DNA of 28,610 nt from Scatosoma sp045128175 (GTDB lineage Bacteria; Bacillota; Clostridia; Christensenellales; Borkfalkiaceae), in contig JBGVRF010000132.1 in the NCBI GenBank assembly GCA_045128175.1, positions 1 through 28,610 on the forward strand. The letters run 5' to 3'. Made by a program: the position numbers and the translations under genes. Below, one piece after another: positions 1 through 7,395 of the stretch; position 1 is the stretch's first letter, and each line of letters starts with the position of its first letter. The notes beneath the pieces were generated by a model. The model had not been told where the DNA came from and did not search any database. It saw only the letters and a list, made by a program, of their open reading frames with translations.

Positions 1-684
1 AACAACGGTAGCGTTAAGGTTATTGATTTGGCAATCGCTACTGCCGATGAGCTTTTCGCATTCGCTAATGATGTGAATGTAAATAGAAACAGTTATAAAG
101 GTAAAACGGTTGTTCTCGTAGCGGATATCGACCTTGAGAACGAGGCTTGGACGCCCATCGGACAGACCGGCTCTACCCAGTTCAACGGTATCTTCGACGG
201 TCAGAACCATACAATTAAGAATCTCAACGTAGATAATTCCGATAAGACTGACAAGCATACTTCTTCTGGCCTCTTTGGTTGGGCTGAAGCAAATGTTACT
301 ATTCAAAACGTAAATATTGACGGCGCGACTGTAAAGGGCAATCATAACGTAGCCGTAATCGTTGGTTATACGTATAGCGGCAAGATCTCCAACTGCCACG
401 TTTCTAACGCTACCGTTATTTGCACCCATGCGAACGGCGATGCTTGTGGCGACAAAGCGGGCGTGATTGCGGGATATGCTGGTAATGAGTCCCGCTTTAC
501 CAATTGCTCCGCATCCAATTCTAAGGTTACTGCAGGACGTGACGCAGGTCAGTTGATTGGTACGGGCTACAACGGTTCTGTAAAAGACTGTACTGCTACC
601 AACGTAACGGTTTCAGCGCACGAGAATAATACTTGCACCGGAAACAACATTAGAAATGAAATTATTGGTCGTGTAATGGGCTAA
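1..684 (+). CDS. GLUG-repeat surface/adhesin-like protein, C-terminal part (5' truncated by window)
   Basis: The frame is open from base 1, so the true start lies outside the window; 227 codons remain before TAA at 682-684. The protein is built from repeats of about 25-30 residues of the type GLFG...I.NV...(A)TVKG, then AGVIAGYA...F.NCSASNSKV, then AGQLIGTGYNGSVKDCTATNV. These match the GLUG pattern found in secreted beta-helical proteins of gut Firmicutes. An earlier segment (W-TPIG....F.G.FDGQNHTI.NL) is the usual module before GLUG repeats. A cell-surface or secreted role is inferred from the family; no signal peptide can be seen because the N-terminus is missing. The ending NEIIGRVMG resembles a short sequence found again just downstream at 754-792. 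The exact ligand is unknown. Confidence 0.8.
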   Translation, partial: NNGSVKVIDLAIATADELFAFANDVNVNRNSYKGKTVVLVADIDLENEAWTPIGQTGSTQFNGIFDGQNHTIKNLNVDNSDKTDKHTSSGLFGWAEANVTIQNVNIDGATVKGNHNVAVIVGYTYSGKISNCHVSNATVICTHANGDACGDKAGVIAGYAGNESRFTNCSASNSKVTAGRDAGQLIGTGYNGSVKDCTATNVTVSAHENNTCTGNNIRNEIIGRVMG

Positions 685-713
685 TGCAATTGACCACTAT
701 GATAACATAAAGT

Positions 714-741
714 CCACCCAAGCCCTTCGGGGAGTGGGTGG
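714..741 (+). other. Stem-loop downstream of the GLUG gene
   Basis: CCACCCA (714-720) pairs perfectly with TGGGTGG (735-741), and an inner CCC/GGG pair closes a TTC loop. No T tract follows, so this is not a standard intrinsic terminator. It may stabilise the 3' end of the GLUG mRNA or be part of a decayed repeat. Confidence 0.45.
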
Positions 742-753
742 CAAGGAAAGGGC

Positions 754-792
754 ACTGATATCAACAACGAACTCGTTGGACGCGATCTCTAA
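754..792 (+). pseudogene. Remnant of a second GLUG-type C-terminal tail
   Basis: In the same frame as the upstream gene, but after its stop and others, the bases read TDINNELVGRDL and then TAA. This resembles the real C-terminus upstream (NNIRNEIIGRVMG) with I-x-N-E-[IL]-[IV]-G-R shared. The reading frame is not open between the two. The simplest reading is a leftover from a duplicated or recombined paralogous gene. The match is short, so this is tentative. Confidence 0.45.
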
Positions 793-921
793 ATTTATAT
801 CTGTTTCCCCCTCCCGTGAGGGAACCGTGACCTTATTTACCTTTATCGTTTACATCGGTTTATAAGGACGGTACGGGGAATAAAATAAATTTGCTCCGAA
901 AATTATAATTATATAAACAGG

Positions 922-950
922 CGGCGGAAGAAATTCCGTCGTTTGTTTTT
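922..950 (+). terminator. Intrinsic terminator
   Basis: CGGCGGAA (922-929) pairs with TTCCGTCG (934-941) across a GAAA loop, with one G-U pair, and is followed by TTTGTTTTT. It probably ends transcription coming from the GLUG gene. The rest of 685-1172 shows no convincing gene: it holds a stem-loop, a GLUG tail remnant and this terminator. Confidence 0.7.
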
Positions 951-1117
951 AAGGCAATACCGCAGAATGTTGTATGAGGAATTGCGTTGGTATTTTCGAG
1001 GGATAAAAAGGCACTTGTTTGAGATAATAGTGAACCCTATTATAAGAAAAGTAACGCCTTTATCCCCGAAAATAATAGCAAGTTCTTTTATCGTTATTTG
1101 TGCGGTATTGCCTTTAC

Positions 1118-1142
1118 AAAAAAAACGCGGCTGAAAAGCCGC
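1118..1142 (-). terminator. Intrinsic terminator of the mntP operon
   Basis: GCGGCT/AGCCGC (1127-1132 and 1137-1142) closes a GAAA loop. On the minus strand it is followed by a run of eight T (1118-1125). It lies 30 bp past the mntP stop and would end the minus-strand transcript. Confidence 0.85.
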
Positions 1143-1172
1143 ATCGTTTCGTTTATTACGTTTTGATCCCGA

Positions 1173-1811
1173 TCAACCGATCAAGCCTTCGATGAGGATC
1201 TTTAAACCGATCCCGACCAGCACAAGCCCGCCGATCAAAGAGGCTTTGTCTGCCAGCTTATCTCCGACAAGCTTTCCGATATATACTGCGCCGACGCTCA
1301 AAAGGAAGGTCGTCAGACCGATGGTCGCTGTCGAGCCCCAAGGACCGAGCGCCAAGCTTTCCGATATTGCCGCCATCTGTAACGTTACGCCTACTGCCAA
1401 TGCGTCGATGGACGTCGCCACCGCTTGCAACAACAGTTTTCCGATCGTCAGTTTTTCCACGTTGCAATACGCACCCTCGGCTCCGTCGAGCGACTCACCG
1501 CGTTGTATTTTTCTCGTCGCTAATAGACAGCGTACGCTATCGAAAATCATTTTTCCGCCTAAAAATGCCAACAATGTGAAAGAAATCCATGACGAGATCT
1601 TCTGAAAGGTGCCGAGAAACGCATTTGCTATGACCCCCGTAATAAAATAACCGATCAGCGGCATCAAAAACTGGAAAAAACCGAAACACCCGCCGATCAG
1701 AAGTGCTCGTTTAAACGGCATTTTCGGATCGGTCATACCGTTTGTCATCCCCACTGCGCACGCGTCCATAGACAGTGCTACGCCCATCAATAACACTTCA
1801 AAAAAACTCAT
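1173..1811 (-). CDS. mntP: Putative manganese efflux pump MntP
   Basis: A 212-residue, very hydrophobic protein of the normal length for the MntP (YebN, DUF204) family, with about six membrane segments. It contains the two internally related halves of the family: near the N-terminus ALSMDACAVGMTNG and in the second half ATSIDALAVGVTLQ. Each carries the Asp needed for Mn2+ export in characterised members. It is predicted to export Mn2+ across the cytoplasmic membrane. The start is supported by AGGAGAAG about 5 bases upstream of ATG. It is separated from tmk by 23 bp and probably shares its transcript. There is no room for a yybP-ykoY Mn riboswitch before it, so control is more likely through the upstream operon promoter. 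A terminator follows. Confidence 0.9.
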   Translation of the reverse strand: MSFFEVLLMGVALSMDACAVGMTNGMTDPKMPFKRALLIGGCFGFFQFLMPLIGYFITGVIANAFLGTFQKISSWISFTLLAFLGGKMIFDSVRCLLATRKIQRGESLDGAEGAYCNVEKLTIGKLLLQAVATSIDALAVGVTLQMAAISESLALGPWGSTATIGLTTFLLSVGAVYIGKLVGDKLADKASLIGGLVLVGIGLKILIEGLIG

Positions 1812-1834
1812 AAACTTCTCCTTCTGTTGCGGTC

Positions 1835-2464
1835 TTACAGACAGCCCTTTGCCTTTAACGCCGCCAATACGTCCTCGAATATCTGTTGCGGCGTTTTGTT
1901 TCCGTCTACACTGACAATGCGATCGGGCTCGTTCGTTGCTAAGCGTTTATAGCCCTCGTATACTCGCCTATGAAACGCCATGCCCGCCTGTTCGAGACGA
2001 TCGTTTTCGTCCGCGCCGTGCTTGCGACGAAATGCCGCTTCGGGGGTCAGGTCGATAAAGATCGTGATATTCGGGCGATATTTTTCCAATGCAAACGCGT
2101 TGATTTTCCCGACGAACTCTTCCCCCAAGCCCCGCGCGTACGCTTGATAAGCGAAGGAGGAATCCACGTATCGATCACAAATGACCAGCTTGCCTTCCGA
2201 AAGTGCGGGTTCTACGCGGTCGGAAAGATGCTGTGCGCGCGCCGCCGCGTAGAGGAGCGCCTCGCATTCGTCCGTCATCTCTGCGTTTTTGCCGTTGAGC
2301 AGGATCTCGCGGATCGCTTCGGAGATCTTTCCTCCGCCCGGTTCGCGCGTGAATATATGCGGGATCCCATTTTTTGTCAGGTATTCGTTCAGCATCCGCA
2401 GCTGCGTGCTTTTGCCGCAACCGTCGCAGCCTTCATAAGTAATAAATTTACCTCTTTTTTCCAT
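1835..2464 (-). CDS. tmk: Thymidylate kinase (dTMP kinase)
   Basis: Phosphorylates dTMP to dTDP with ATP in the cytoplasm, an essential step of dTTP synthesis. The 209 residues match the usual length. The P-loop is GCDGCGKST at residues 12-20, followed by the FTREPGGG loop that binds the dTMP phosphate and by the CDRYVDSSFAYQ motif. The two Cys in the P-loop (more often EGIDGSGKST) are a small oddity. It starts 8 bp after the stop of the decarboxylase gene, so the two are almost certainly co-transcribed; no strong Shine-Dalgarno is seen, which suggests translational coupling. In Bacillus, yaaO-tmk has the same order. Confidence 0.95.
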   Translation of the reverse strand: MEKRGKFITYEGCDGCGKSTQLRMLNEYLTKNGIPHIFTREPGGGKISEAIREILLNGKNAEMTDECEALLYAAARAQHLSDRVEPALSEGKLVICDRYVDSSFAYQAYARGLGEEFVGKINAFALEKYRPNITIFIDLTPEAAFRRKHGADENDRLEQAGMAFHRRVYEGYKRLATNEPDRIVSVDGNKTPQQIFEDVLAALKAKGCL

Positions 2465-2472
2465 ACTATATT

Positions 2473-3801
2473 TTATGCCTCGCGCTCGTTATTATAAACA
2501 AGTATTTTATTTTCAATCAATCCGAAAACGTTATCCGCACTGTTAAGCAACCGAATTTTTTCTTCCGTCACCTGCTCTCCCTTTCCGATGAGTGGAACAC
2601 AGGGCGGAAACAAGCCGCAGTTTGCGGCGCAGATTCTGCCCGCCGCTTCGCCTATCTCCACCCATTCCGTTTCCCCGTTCTCGGGTAAAACGAGGGGAGC
2701 AGGGTTGCGTTGAGTGGTATCTTTCTCCGTTTTTAAAGGCCCGATGGGATATTTTTCAAATGCCGCCGAAAGCAATTTTTTAAGAGTTCGAAACTCCTTT
2801 TTAGAAGTCGCGGGGGAAAGATAAAACATTACGATGTTGCCGTCGCAAAACTCGGCGTATACGCCTTGCTTTTCAAACTCTTTTTCCGCCTCGAACGCCT
2901 TATCGCCGAATACGGCGCAAAGCTTTGTCCAATCCCCGCCGAAAAAAATACGGTCGAAACTCTTTTCAAGCTCGGTCGCTTCCTTTTCTAATTTTGTATT
3001 GCGGGGGGATTTGACGGCATACTCGACGGACGCCATGATCGGATAAGACGGGCTGGTGGTACGGAATATATCCAAAGCCGATCGCAACGCCGTCGCAAAC
3101 CGCTCTTCTCTTGCAGATACGATCGCGCCTTGCGTAAAAGCGGGCAGGTTTTTATGGACTCCATCCACCCACATATCCGCATATCCGCCCGCGTATAACG
3201 TTTTGTCGAAATGCAGGTGACTGCCGTGCGCGCCGTCTATGAGCAACAGTTTGCCCATTTCATCGCAAAATCGTCGGATTTCCGTAAGCTCCGCGACGTT
3301 TCCATAATAATCGGGCGAAGTAAAAAACAGCGCGTCCGCCGCGGTAAAAATCTCTTTGAAATTTACTTTCAACTCGTACATGGTATAGGGCAATGGGATC
3401 CCATTCGCGTTTTTCTGCGGGTAGAGAAGGGGCGTTAATCCCAGTAACGCACAGCCGTTAAATACGCTTTTGTGCGACGCTTCGCATACAGCGACCGTCC
3501 TGATGCCGAGCGCTTTTGCCGCGTGTAACATAGCAAGCACCCCGCAAGTACTACCATCGGTGAGGATGAAGCTGCGATAAGCGCCGATTGTTTCGGCAAC
3601 CTCCTTTTCCGCTTCAGCGATAGGTCCGCGCGGACAGGCAAGATTATCGGAAAAACTCAATTCGGTGACGTCCCATCGTCCGACCTTATGCCCGGGCGTA
3701 TGAAAGGATAAATGTCTTCTTCGCGCGTGCACGCGCAACATTTGATATATTTTACAGTCTTTTAAGACTTTTTTATTGCGAAAAATATTTTTCATAGCCA
3801 T
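2473..3801 (-). CDS. Orn/Lys/Arg decarboxylase family protein (PLP-dependent, fold type I; YaaO-like)
   Basis: A 442-residue PLP enzyme of the ornithine/lysine/arginine decarboxylase family, expected to decarboxylate a basic amino acid to a polyamine precursor. Visible family marks are FHTPGHK near residue 35, DGSTCG, the cofactor segments SPDYYGNV and DGAHGSHLHF, and the Schiff-base region VDGVHKNLPAFTQGA with the lysine at about residue 217. The length fits the short YaaO-type decarboxylases rather than the long inducible ones (~700 aa). Position directly upstream of tmk is the Bacillus yaaO arrangement. Substrate cannot be told from sequence. The start MAMK has no clear Shine-Dalgarno; a few codons either way are possible. 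Confidence 0.85.
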   Translation of the reverse strand: MAMKNIFRNKKVLKDCKIYQMLRVHARRRHLSFHTPGHKVGRWDVTELSFSDNLACPRGPIAEAEKEVAETIGAYRSFILTDGSTCGVLAMLHAAKALGIRTVAVCEASHKSVFNGCALLGLTPLLYPQKNANGIPLPYTMYELKVNFKEIFTAADALFFTSPDYYGNVAELTEIRRFCDEMGKLLLIDGAHGSHLHFDKTLYAGGYADMWVDGVHKNLPAFTQGAIVSAREERFATALRSALDIFRTTSPSYPIMASVEYAVKSPRNTKLEKEATELEKSFDRIFFGGDWTKLCAVFGDKAFEAEKEFEKQGVYAEFCDGNIVMFYLSPATSKKEFRTLKKLLSAAFEKYPIGPLKTEKDTTQRNPAPLVLPENGETEWVEIGEAAGRICAANCGLFPPCVPLIGKGEQVTEEKIRLLNSADNVFGLIENKILVYNNEREA

Positions 3802-3820
3802 CAGTCAAAGCGAATAATTT

Positions 3821-3846
3821 GCCGCCACGCAAAACCGCGTGACGGC
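3821..3846 (-). terminator. Stem-loop between two minus-strand genes, probable (bidirectional) terminator
   Basis: GCCGCCACGC (3821-3830) pairs with GCGTGACGGC (3837-3846), one mismatch, AAAACC loop. The T tract is better on the plus strand (ATTTTTATT) than on the minus strand (AAATTATT). It sits 15 bp after the stop of the 3862-4866 gene and could limit read-through into the decarboxylase-tmk-mntP operon. Confidence 0.55.
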
Positions 3847-3861
3847 ATTTTTATTGTAATA

Positions 3862-4866
3862 TCAGGCCTCGACCGCGCAGTAGGTGTTGACCAAATGCAT
3901 GACGTACAATAGGCTTTCGTACAGAAAACCATCTTCTACGCCGGGGAGATCGAACAGCGCTACGTGCATATTTTCCGCGGTAACGTTGATCTTTTCTTCC
4001 CCGTTTTCGTCCGTATAAGTCACGCGATGACAGACCAAATCTTTCAAACCGCCCATCGTATCTACGTTCGGGCAAAGATTGATACCGTATACCCCCGAAA
4101 GACTCGCTTCACCGGTGGTGGAGTCGGTAAGGGTTACCGTTGTAAGCGAAATGCAACCGTGCTCGAGGTGTTCATAAAAAGACACCAATGCGTCACGGTA
4201 TTTTCTAATGCGCTCGATATCGTTTGCAATACCTTGACGAATCTGCTCTTCTTTCTTATAACGTTTGTCGCGATTCTTTTCGATCCGCGCAAGGAACGCA
4301 TCTTCCACCGCTTTTTCGTCCAGACTGTCCGCGTTTTCGTATCCCGCCGTATAGAATTCGTTTAGATACGCTTCCATTTCTCCGAAATAACTGTTTTCCT
4401 TTTCGGGATCAAGATCGGCAAGATAAGGGTACCAGCGCCCGACAAAGCTTTCTAAGTAAGTATAGGCGTATTTGGTTTCGCCGTTTTCGTCCGTATATTC
4501 CGTGGAGGGGTCGTCAACGTCTGCTATGAAGATCAGATCGCCTTCGTCCGTCGAAAGCCGCGTTTCCAGCATCGTGCTGACGTATTCTTTGCTCGTGGTA
4601 AGATCGTTATAATTGAGCTCGATTACTTCGTGTGAAAATACGCCGTCGCTCAACGCTTTGTTGTACGAATCGAAAAATTTCGTGGACAGACTGACGTTTC
4701 CCGTGTAATTAAAGACGGTAAACTGTTGGGCGGGTGTAATTCGCGTTGCCGTCATCGTAAAGATCAACGACCAAACGACGATCGCCGCGATCGCCAACGC
4801 CACGATCTTGATCCAGTCGTATGAAAGCATACGACTAAGCCTTATTTTGGTGATTTTTGCGTCCAT
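3862..4866 (-). CDS. Membrane-anchored extracytoplasmic protein of unknown function
   Basis: I do not recognise the family. The 334 residues begin with a basic stretch (KITKIRLSRMLSYDWIK), then a hydrophobic segment at about residues 20-42 (IVALAIAAIVVWSLIFTM), then a long acidic soluble region. This predicts a single N-terminal membrane anchor with the rest outside the cell. The soluble part has a region at about residues 50-115 (FTVFNY..NV, then LSTDEGDLIFIADV) that looks like a small alpha/beta domain, and a helical, charged middle (about 180-225). A solute-binding-like fold is possible but unproven. The start is supported by GGAGAAC seven bases or so before ATG. It stands alone between lysS and the decarboxylase operon. 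Confidence 0.75.
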   Translation of the reverse strand: MDAKITKIRLSRMLSYDWIKIVALAIAAIVVWSLIFTMTATRITPAQQFTVFNYTGNVSLSTKFFDSYNKALSDGVFSHEVIELNYNDLTTSKEYVSTMLETRLSTDEGDLIFIADVDDPSTEYTDENGETKYAYTYLESFVGRWYPYLADLDPEKENSYFGEMEAYLNEFYTAGYENADSLDEKAVEDAFLARIEKNRDKRYKKEEQIRQGIANDIERIRKYRDALVSFYEHLEHGCISLTTVTLTDSTTGEASLSGVYGINLCPNVDTMGGLKDLVCHRVTYTDENGEEKINVTAENMHVALFDLPGVEDGFLYESLLYVMHLVNTYCAVEA

Positions 4867-5016
4867 TTTGTTCTCCGTATTATTCGTTTTCAGCTTATAT
4901 TTATACCGCTAAACGAATAAATATTTTAAAATATCATGACCGTGTATTTGATGAATGATAAAAACGATGCATATTTTTATGATCGTTTATTTTTTCTCCG
5001 ACGTCGGTCACGGCTT

Positions 5017-6525
5017 TTATTTTTTCGGCTTCATCGTCGGAAAGAGGATGACGTCGCGGATCGTCGAGCTGTCCGTAAGAAGCATGACGAGACGATCGAG
5101 CCCCATGCCCAGACCACCTGTGGGCGGCAAGCCGTATTCGAGCGCGTTGATGAAATCTTCATCGATCTGCGCTTCGTTGTTGCCTTTTGCGCGTTTTGCC
5201 TCCACCTGCTTGACCATACGCTGTTTCTGGTCGATCGGATCGTTGAGCTCCGAGAATGCGTTGCCGTACTCGTGACCGCAAATGAAATATTCGAAACGTT
5301 CGGTAAAGGCAGGATCGGAAGGTTTCCGCTTCGCCAAAGGCGAATTTTCCACGGGATAATCGTAAATAACGGTCGGCTGGATCAGCTTGTCCTCGACAAA
5401 AGCGTCGAACAGCTCGATCAAAACCCAACCCTTTGTTGCGTTTTCGTGTTCAAGCTCTACGCCCAAAGAAGCAGCCGCTGTGCGCGCGTCCTCGTCCGTA
5501 GCCCAATCGTTATAATCCACGCCGGCGTATTTTTTAACGGCTTCCGCCATCGTCATACGCGTCCATTCGCCCATGTGGATCTCCGTGCCTTGATAGGTGA
5601 TATCAAGCTTGCCGCAGACCTTGAGGGTGACGGTTTTGTACAGATCTTCGATCAAGTCCATCATATCGAAATAATCGCTGTACGCCTCGTACATTTCGAT
5701 GGTAGTGAATTCGGGGTTATGATATGCGTCCATACCTTCGTTACGGAAGATACGTCCGACCTCATACACCTTGTCCATACCGCCGACGATCAGACGCTTC
5801 AAAAACAGCTCCGTTTCAATACGCATATACATATCGAGGTCGAGCGCGTTGTGGTGGGTTTTGAAAGGACGGGCGTCCGCGCCGATCTCCAAGGGCAGCA
5901 ATGTGGGCGTATCCACTTCGAGATAGCCTCTGCCGTCAAGGAATGCGCGGATCTCCTTGAGTATCTGCGAACGAACGCGGAAGGTGTCCCGTACGTCCTT
6001 GTTCATGATCAGATCGAGATGACGCAGACGGTATTTCATATCCTTGTCCTGCAAGCCGTTGTATTTTTCCGGCAAAGGCAAAAGGGATTTTGTCAGAAGC
6101 GTCAACTCCTGTACGTGTACGGAGACTTCGCCTGTCTGGGTCTTGAAAACAAATCCCTTAAACCCGAAAATGTCGCCGATGTCGTAATCCTTTTTATAGG
6201 ACATATAGTTTTCTTCGCCGATATCCTGACGGGTAACGTAGATCTGGATAGAGCCGCTTTTGTCCGCGATATGCGAAAAAGAAGCTTTGCCCATGATACG
6301 GCGGGACATCATACGCCCCGCCATGACCACGGTCTTGCCTTCGTACGCTTCGAAATTATTTTTGATCGTTTCGCTGTCCGTATCCACGGGATATTTCACC
6401 TGCTCGTAAGGGTTCTTTCCTTCGGAAACGAGTTTTGCCAGCTTTTCACGGCGGATGCGAGCCTGCTCGATAAGCTGTTCTTCCTCCGTCGCCTCAACGG
6501 GCGCGTTCTTCTTGTTTTCTTGCAT
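5017..6525 (-). CDS. lysS: Lysyl-tRNA synthetase, class II
   Basis: Charges tRNA-Lys with lysine using ATP in the cytoplasm. The 502 residues are full length. An N-terminal OB-fold anticodon-binding domain (about 60-160: GKTVVMAGRMMSRRIMGKASFSHI...GSIQIYV) precedes the class II catalytic core. Motif 2 is seen as FRNEGMDAYHNPEFTTIEMYEA and motif 3 as GLGMGLDRLVMLL near the C-terminus. AGAGAGG five to six bases before ATG supports the start. It lies 57 bp downstream of greA on the same strand, the order known from Clostridium, and is probably transcribed with it. No clear terminator is seen in 4867-5016. Confidence 0.97.
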   Translation of the reverse strand: MQENKKNAPVEATEEEQLIEQARIRREKLAKLVSEGKNPYEQVKYPVDTDSETIKNNFEAYEGKTVVMAGRMMSRRIMGKASFSHIADKSGSIQIYVTRQDIGEENYMSYKKDYDIGDIFGFKGFVFKTQTGEVSVHVQELTLLTKSLLPLPEKYNGLQDKDMKYRLRHLDLIMNKDVRDTFRVRSQILKEIRAFLDGRGYLEVDTPTLLPLEIGADARPFKTHHNALDLDMYMRIETELFLKRLIVGGMDKVYEVGRIFRNEGMDAYHNPEFTTIEMYEAYSDYFDMMDLIEDLYKTVTLKVCGKLDITYQGTEIHMGEWTRMTMAEAVKKYAGVDYNDWATDEDARTAAASLGVELEHENATKGWVLIELFDAFVEDKLIQPTVIYDYPVENSPLAKRKPSDPAFTERFEYFICGHEYGNAFSELNDPIDQKQRMVKQVEAKRAKGNNEAQIDEDFINALEYGLPPTGGLGMGLDRLVMLLTDSSTIRDVILFPTMKPKK

Positions 6526-6582
6526 TTGTAAACCTCTCTTGTTTGGATAAAATAACGCCGATCCTTAGCGCTGTTTCGCTTA

Positions 6583-7053
6583 TCAGGAAATTTCCAGGAT
6601 CGTCAGTTTGTATTCGCCGTCGGGTGCCATAACCTTGACGGTGTCGCCGACTTTACGACGCAGAAGCGCCGCGCCGACGGGGGATTCGTTGGAGATCTTG
6701 TTTTCCATTGCATTCGATTCCGTCGTACCCGTGATCTCGTATACTTCCTCTTCCTCAAGCTCGGAATCATACACGCGTACTTTCGAACCGATATGCACGG
6801 ACGACGTGTCGGTGCTTGCTTCGACGATCACGGCGTTTTTGATCTTATAATCGAGATCGACGATCTCGCCTTCGTTTGCGGCTTGTTCGTTACGCGCCGC
6901 GTCGTATTCCGCGTTTTCGGAAAGGTCGCCGTGGCTTCTTGCTTCTGCGATACGTTCTACGATCTCTTGACGCTTCACCGTCTGCAAATACTTCAGACGT
7001 TCAACCGCTTCGTCATAACCTTTTTGCGTCATAATAAACTGCTGTTCAGACAT
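6583..7053 (-). CDS. greA: Transcription elongation factor GreA
   Basis: Rescues backtracked RNA polymerase by stimulating transcript cleavage through the secondary channel. At 156 residues it is the usual size (about 158). The N-terminal coiled coil carries the hallmark EARSHGDLSENAEYDAARNEQ, whose acidic tip (D, E) coordinates the catalytic Mg2+. The C-terminal FKBP-like domain ends with ISNESPVGAALLRRKVGDTVKV. AGGAGGAG eight bases before ATG is a strong ribosome site. It heads the greA-lysS unit. A consensus promoter lies about 200 bp upstream, leaving a long structured leader. Confidence 0.97.
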   Translation of the reverse strand: MSEQQFIMTQKGYDEAVERLKYLQTVKRQEIVERIAEARSHGDLSENAEYDAARNEQAANEGEIVDLDYKIKNAVIVEASTDTSSVHIGSKVRVYDSELEEEEVYEITGTTESNAMENKISNESPVGAALLRRKVGDTVKVMAPDGEYKLTILEIS

Positions 7054-7169
7054 ATAAAACTCCTCCTCGTTCCGATGTTTGAATTTTTCGCGGTCTTTTG
7101 CGCGTTTTGCCCTTTCGGCATTGTAAACGAACCCCAGATCAAGCCCGAAAAAGCTCTTGAAAACACGGC

Positions 7170-7192
7170 AAAAAACCGTTCGCCGCGGAACG
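7170..7192 (-). terminator. Terminator-like hairpin 2 in the greA leader
   Basis: On the minus strand CGTTC, a six-base loop and GAACG (7192 to 7177) is followed by G and six T (7175-7170). It has the form of an intrinsic terminator yet lies inside the predicted greA leader, about 55-80 bases after the predicted start of transcription. See the finding on the greA leader. Confidence 0.55.
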
Positions 7193-7194
7193 TT

Positions 7195-7233
7195 AAAAAT
7201 ACAACCGTGACCTTTTCACTCCAAAAGCCACGG
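7195..7233 (-). terminator. Terminator-like hairpin 1 in the greA leader
   Basis: On the minus strand CCGTG (7233-7229) pairs with CACGG (7209-7205), with an inner CTTTT/GAAAAG helix, followed by TTGTATTTTT. It starts about 15 bases after the predicted transcription start. Possible attenuator or the 3' end of a short RNA. Confidence 0.45.
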
Positions 7234-7255
7234 CTTATTTGTCTCTATGAATATC

Positions 7256-7284
7256 ATTATACTGTATTTTATTGCATTTGTCAA
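7256..7284 (-). promoter_or_regulatory. Sigma-A promoter for greA-lysS (or a short leader RNA)
   Basis: On the minus strand TTGACA (7284-7279) and TATAAT (7261-7256) are separated by 17 bases, a perfect consensus. Transcription would begin near 7249, giving a leader of about 195 nt before greA. The 342-bp stretch 7054-7395 holds only this promoter and the leader structures. Confidence 0.85.
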
Positions 7285-7395
7285 TGATTTTTCCGAGATT
7301 TTAAAAGAATTTCATCCTTTTTCCCGAAACGCTCTTAAAAATTTCAAGCGATTTTTATAAACGAAAGAAATTTCGAAAGGGGCGCTTGCGTCGAC

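Noticed and set aside
943..1134. A 63-codon plus-strand reading frame in the gap before mntP
   Set aside because: It begins with TTG inside a terminator T tract, has no ribosome site, and ends in the mntP terminator hairpin. The hydrophobic, Arg-rich translation looks like chance.
4921..4934. Perfect palindrome ATATTTTAAAATAT between lysS and the next minus-strand gene
   Set aside because: An AT-only palindrome in an AT-rich gap is likely by chance, and no promoter elements are well placed around it.
4936..6531. A 531-codon plus-strand reading frame opposite lysS
   Set aside because: It is the antisense shadow of lysS. Long antisense frames also lie opposite ABC-B (14771-16273), ABC-A, yqfF and the nuclease gene; codon bias of this genome leaves them open.
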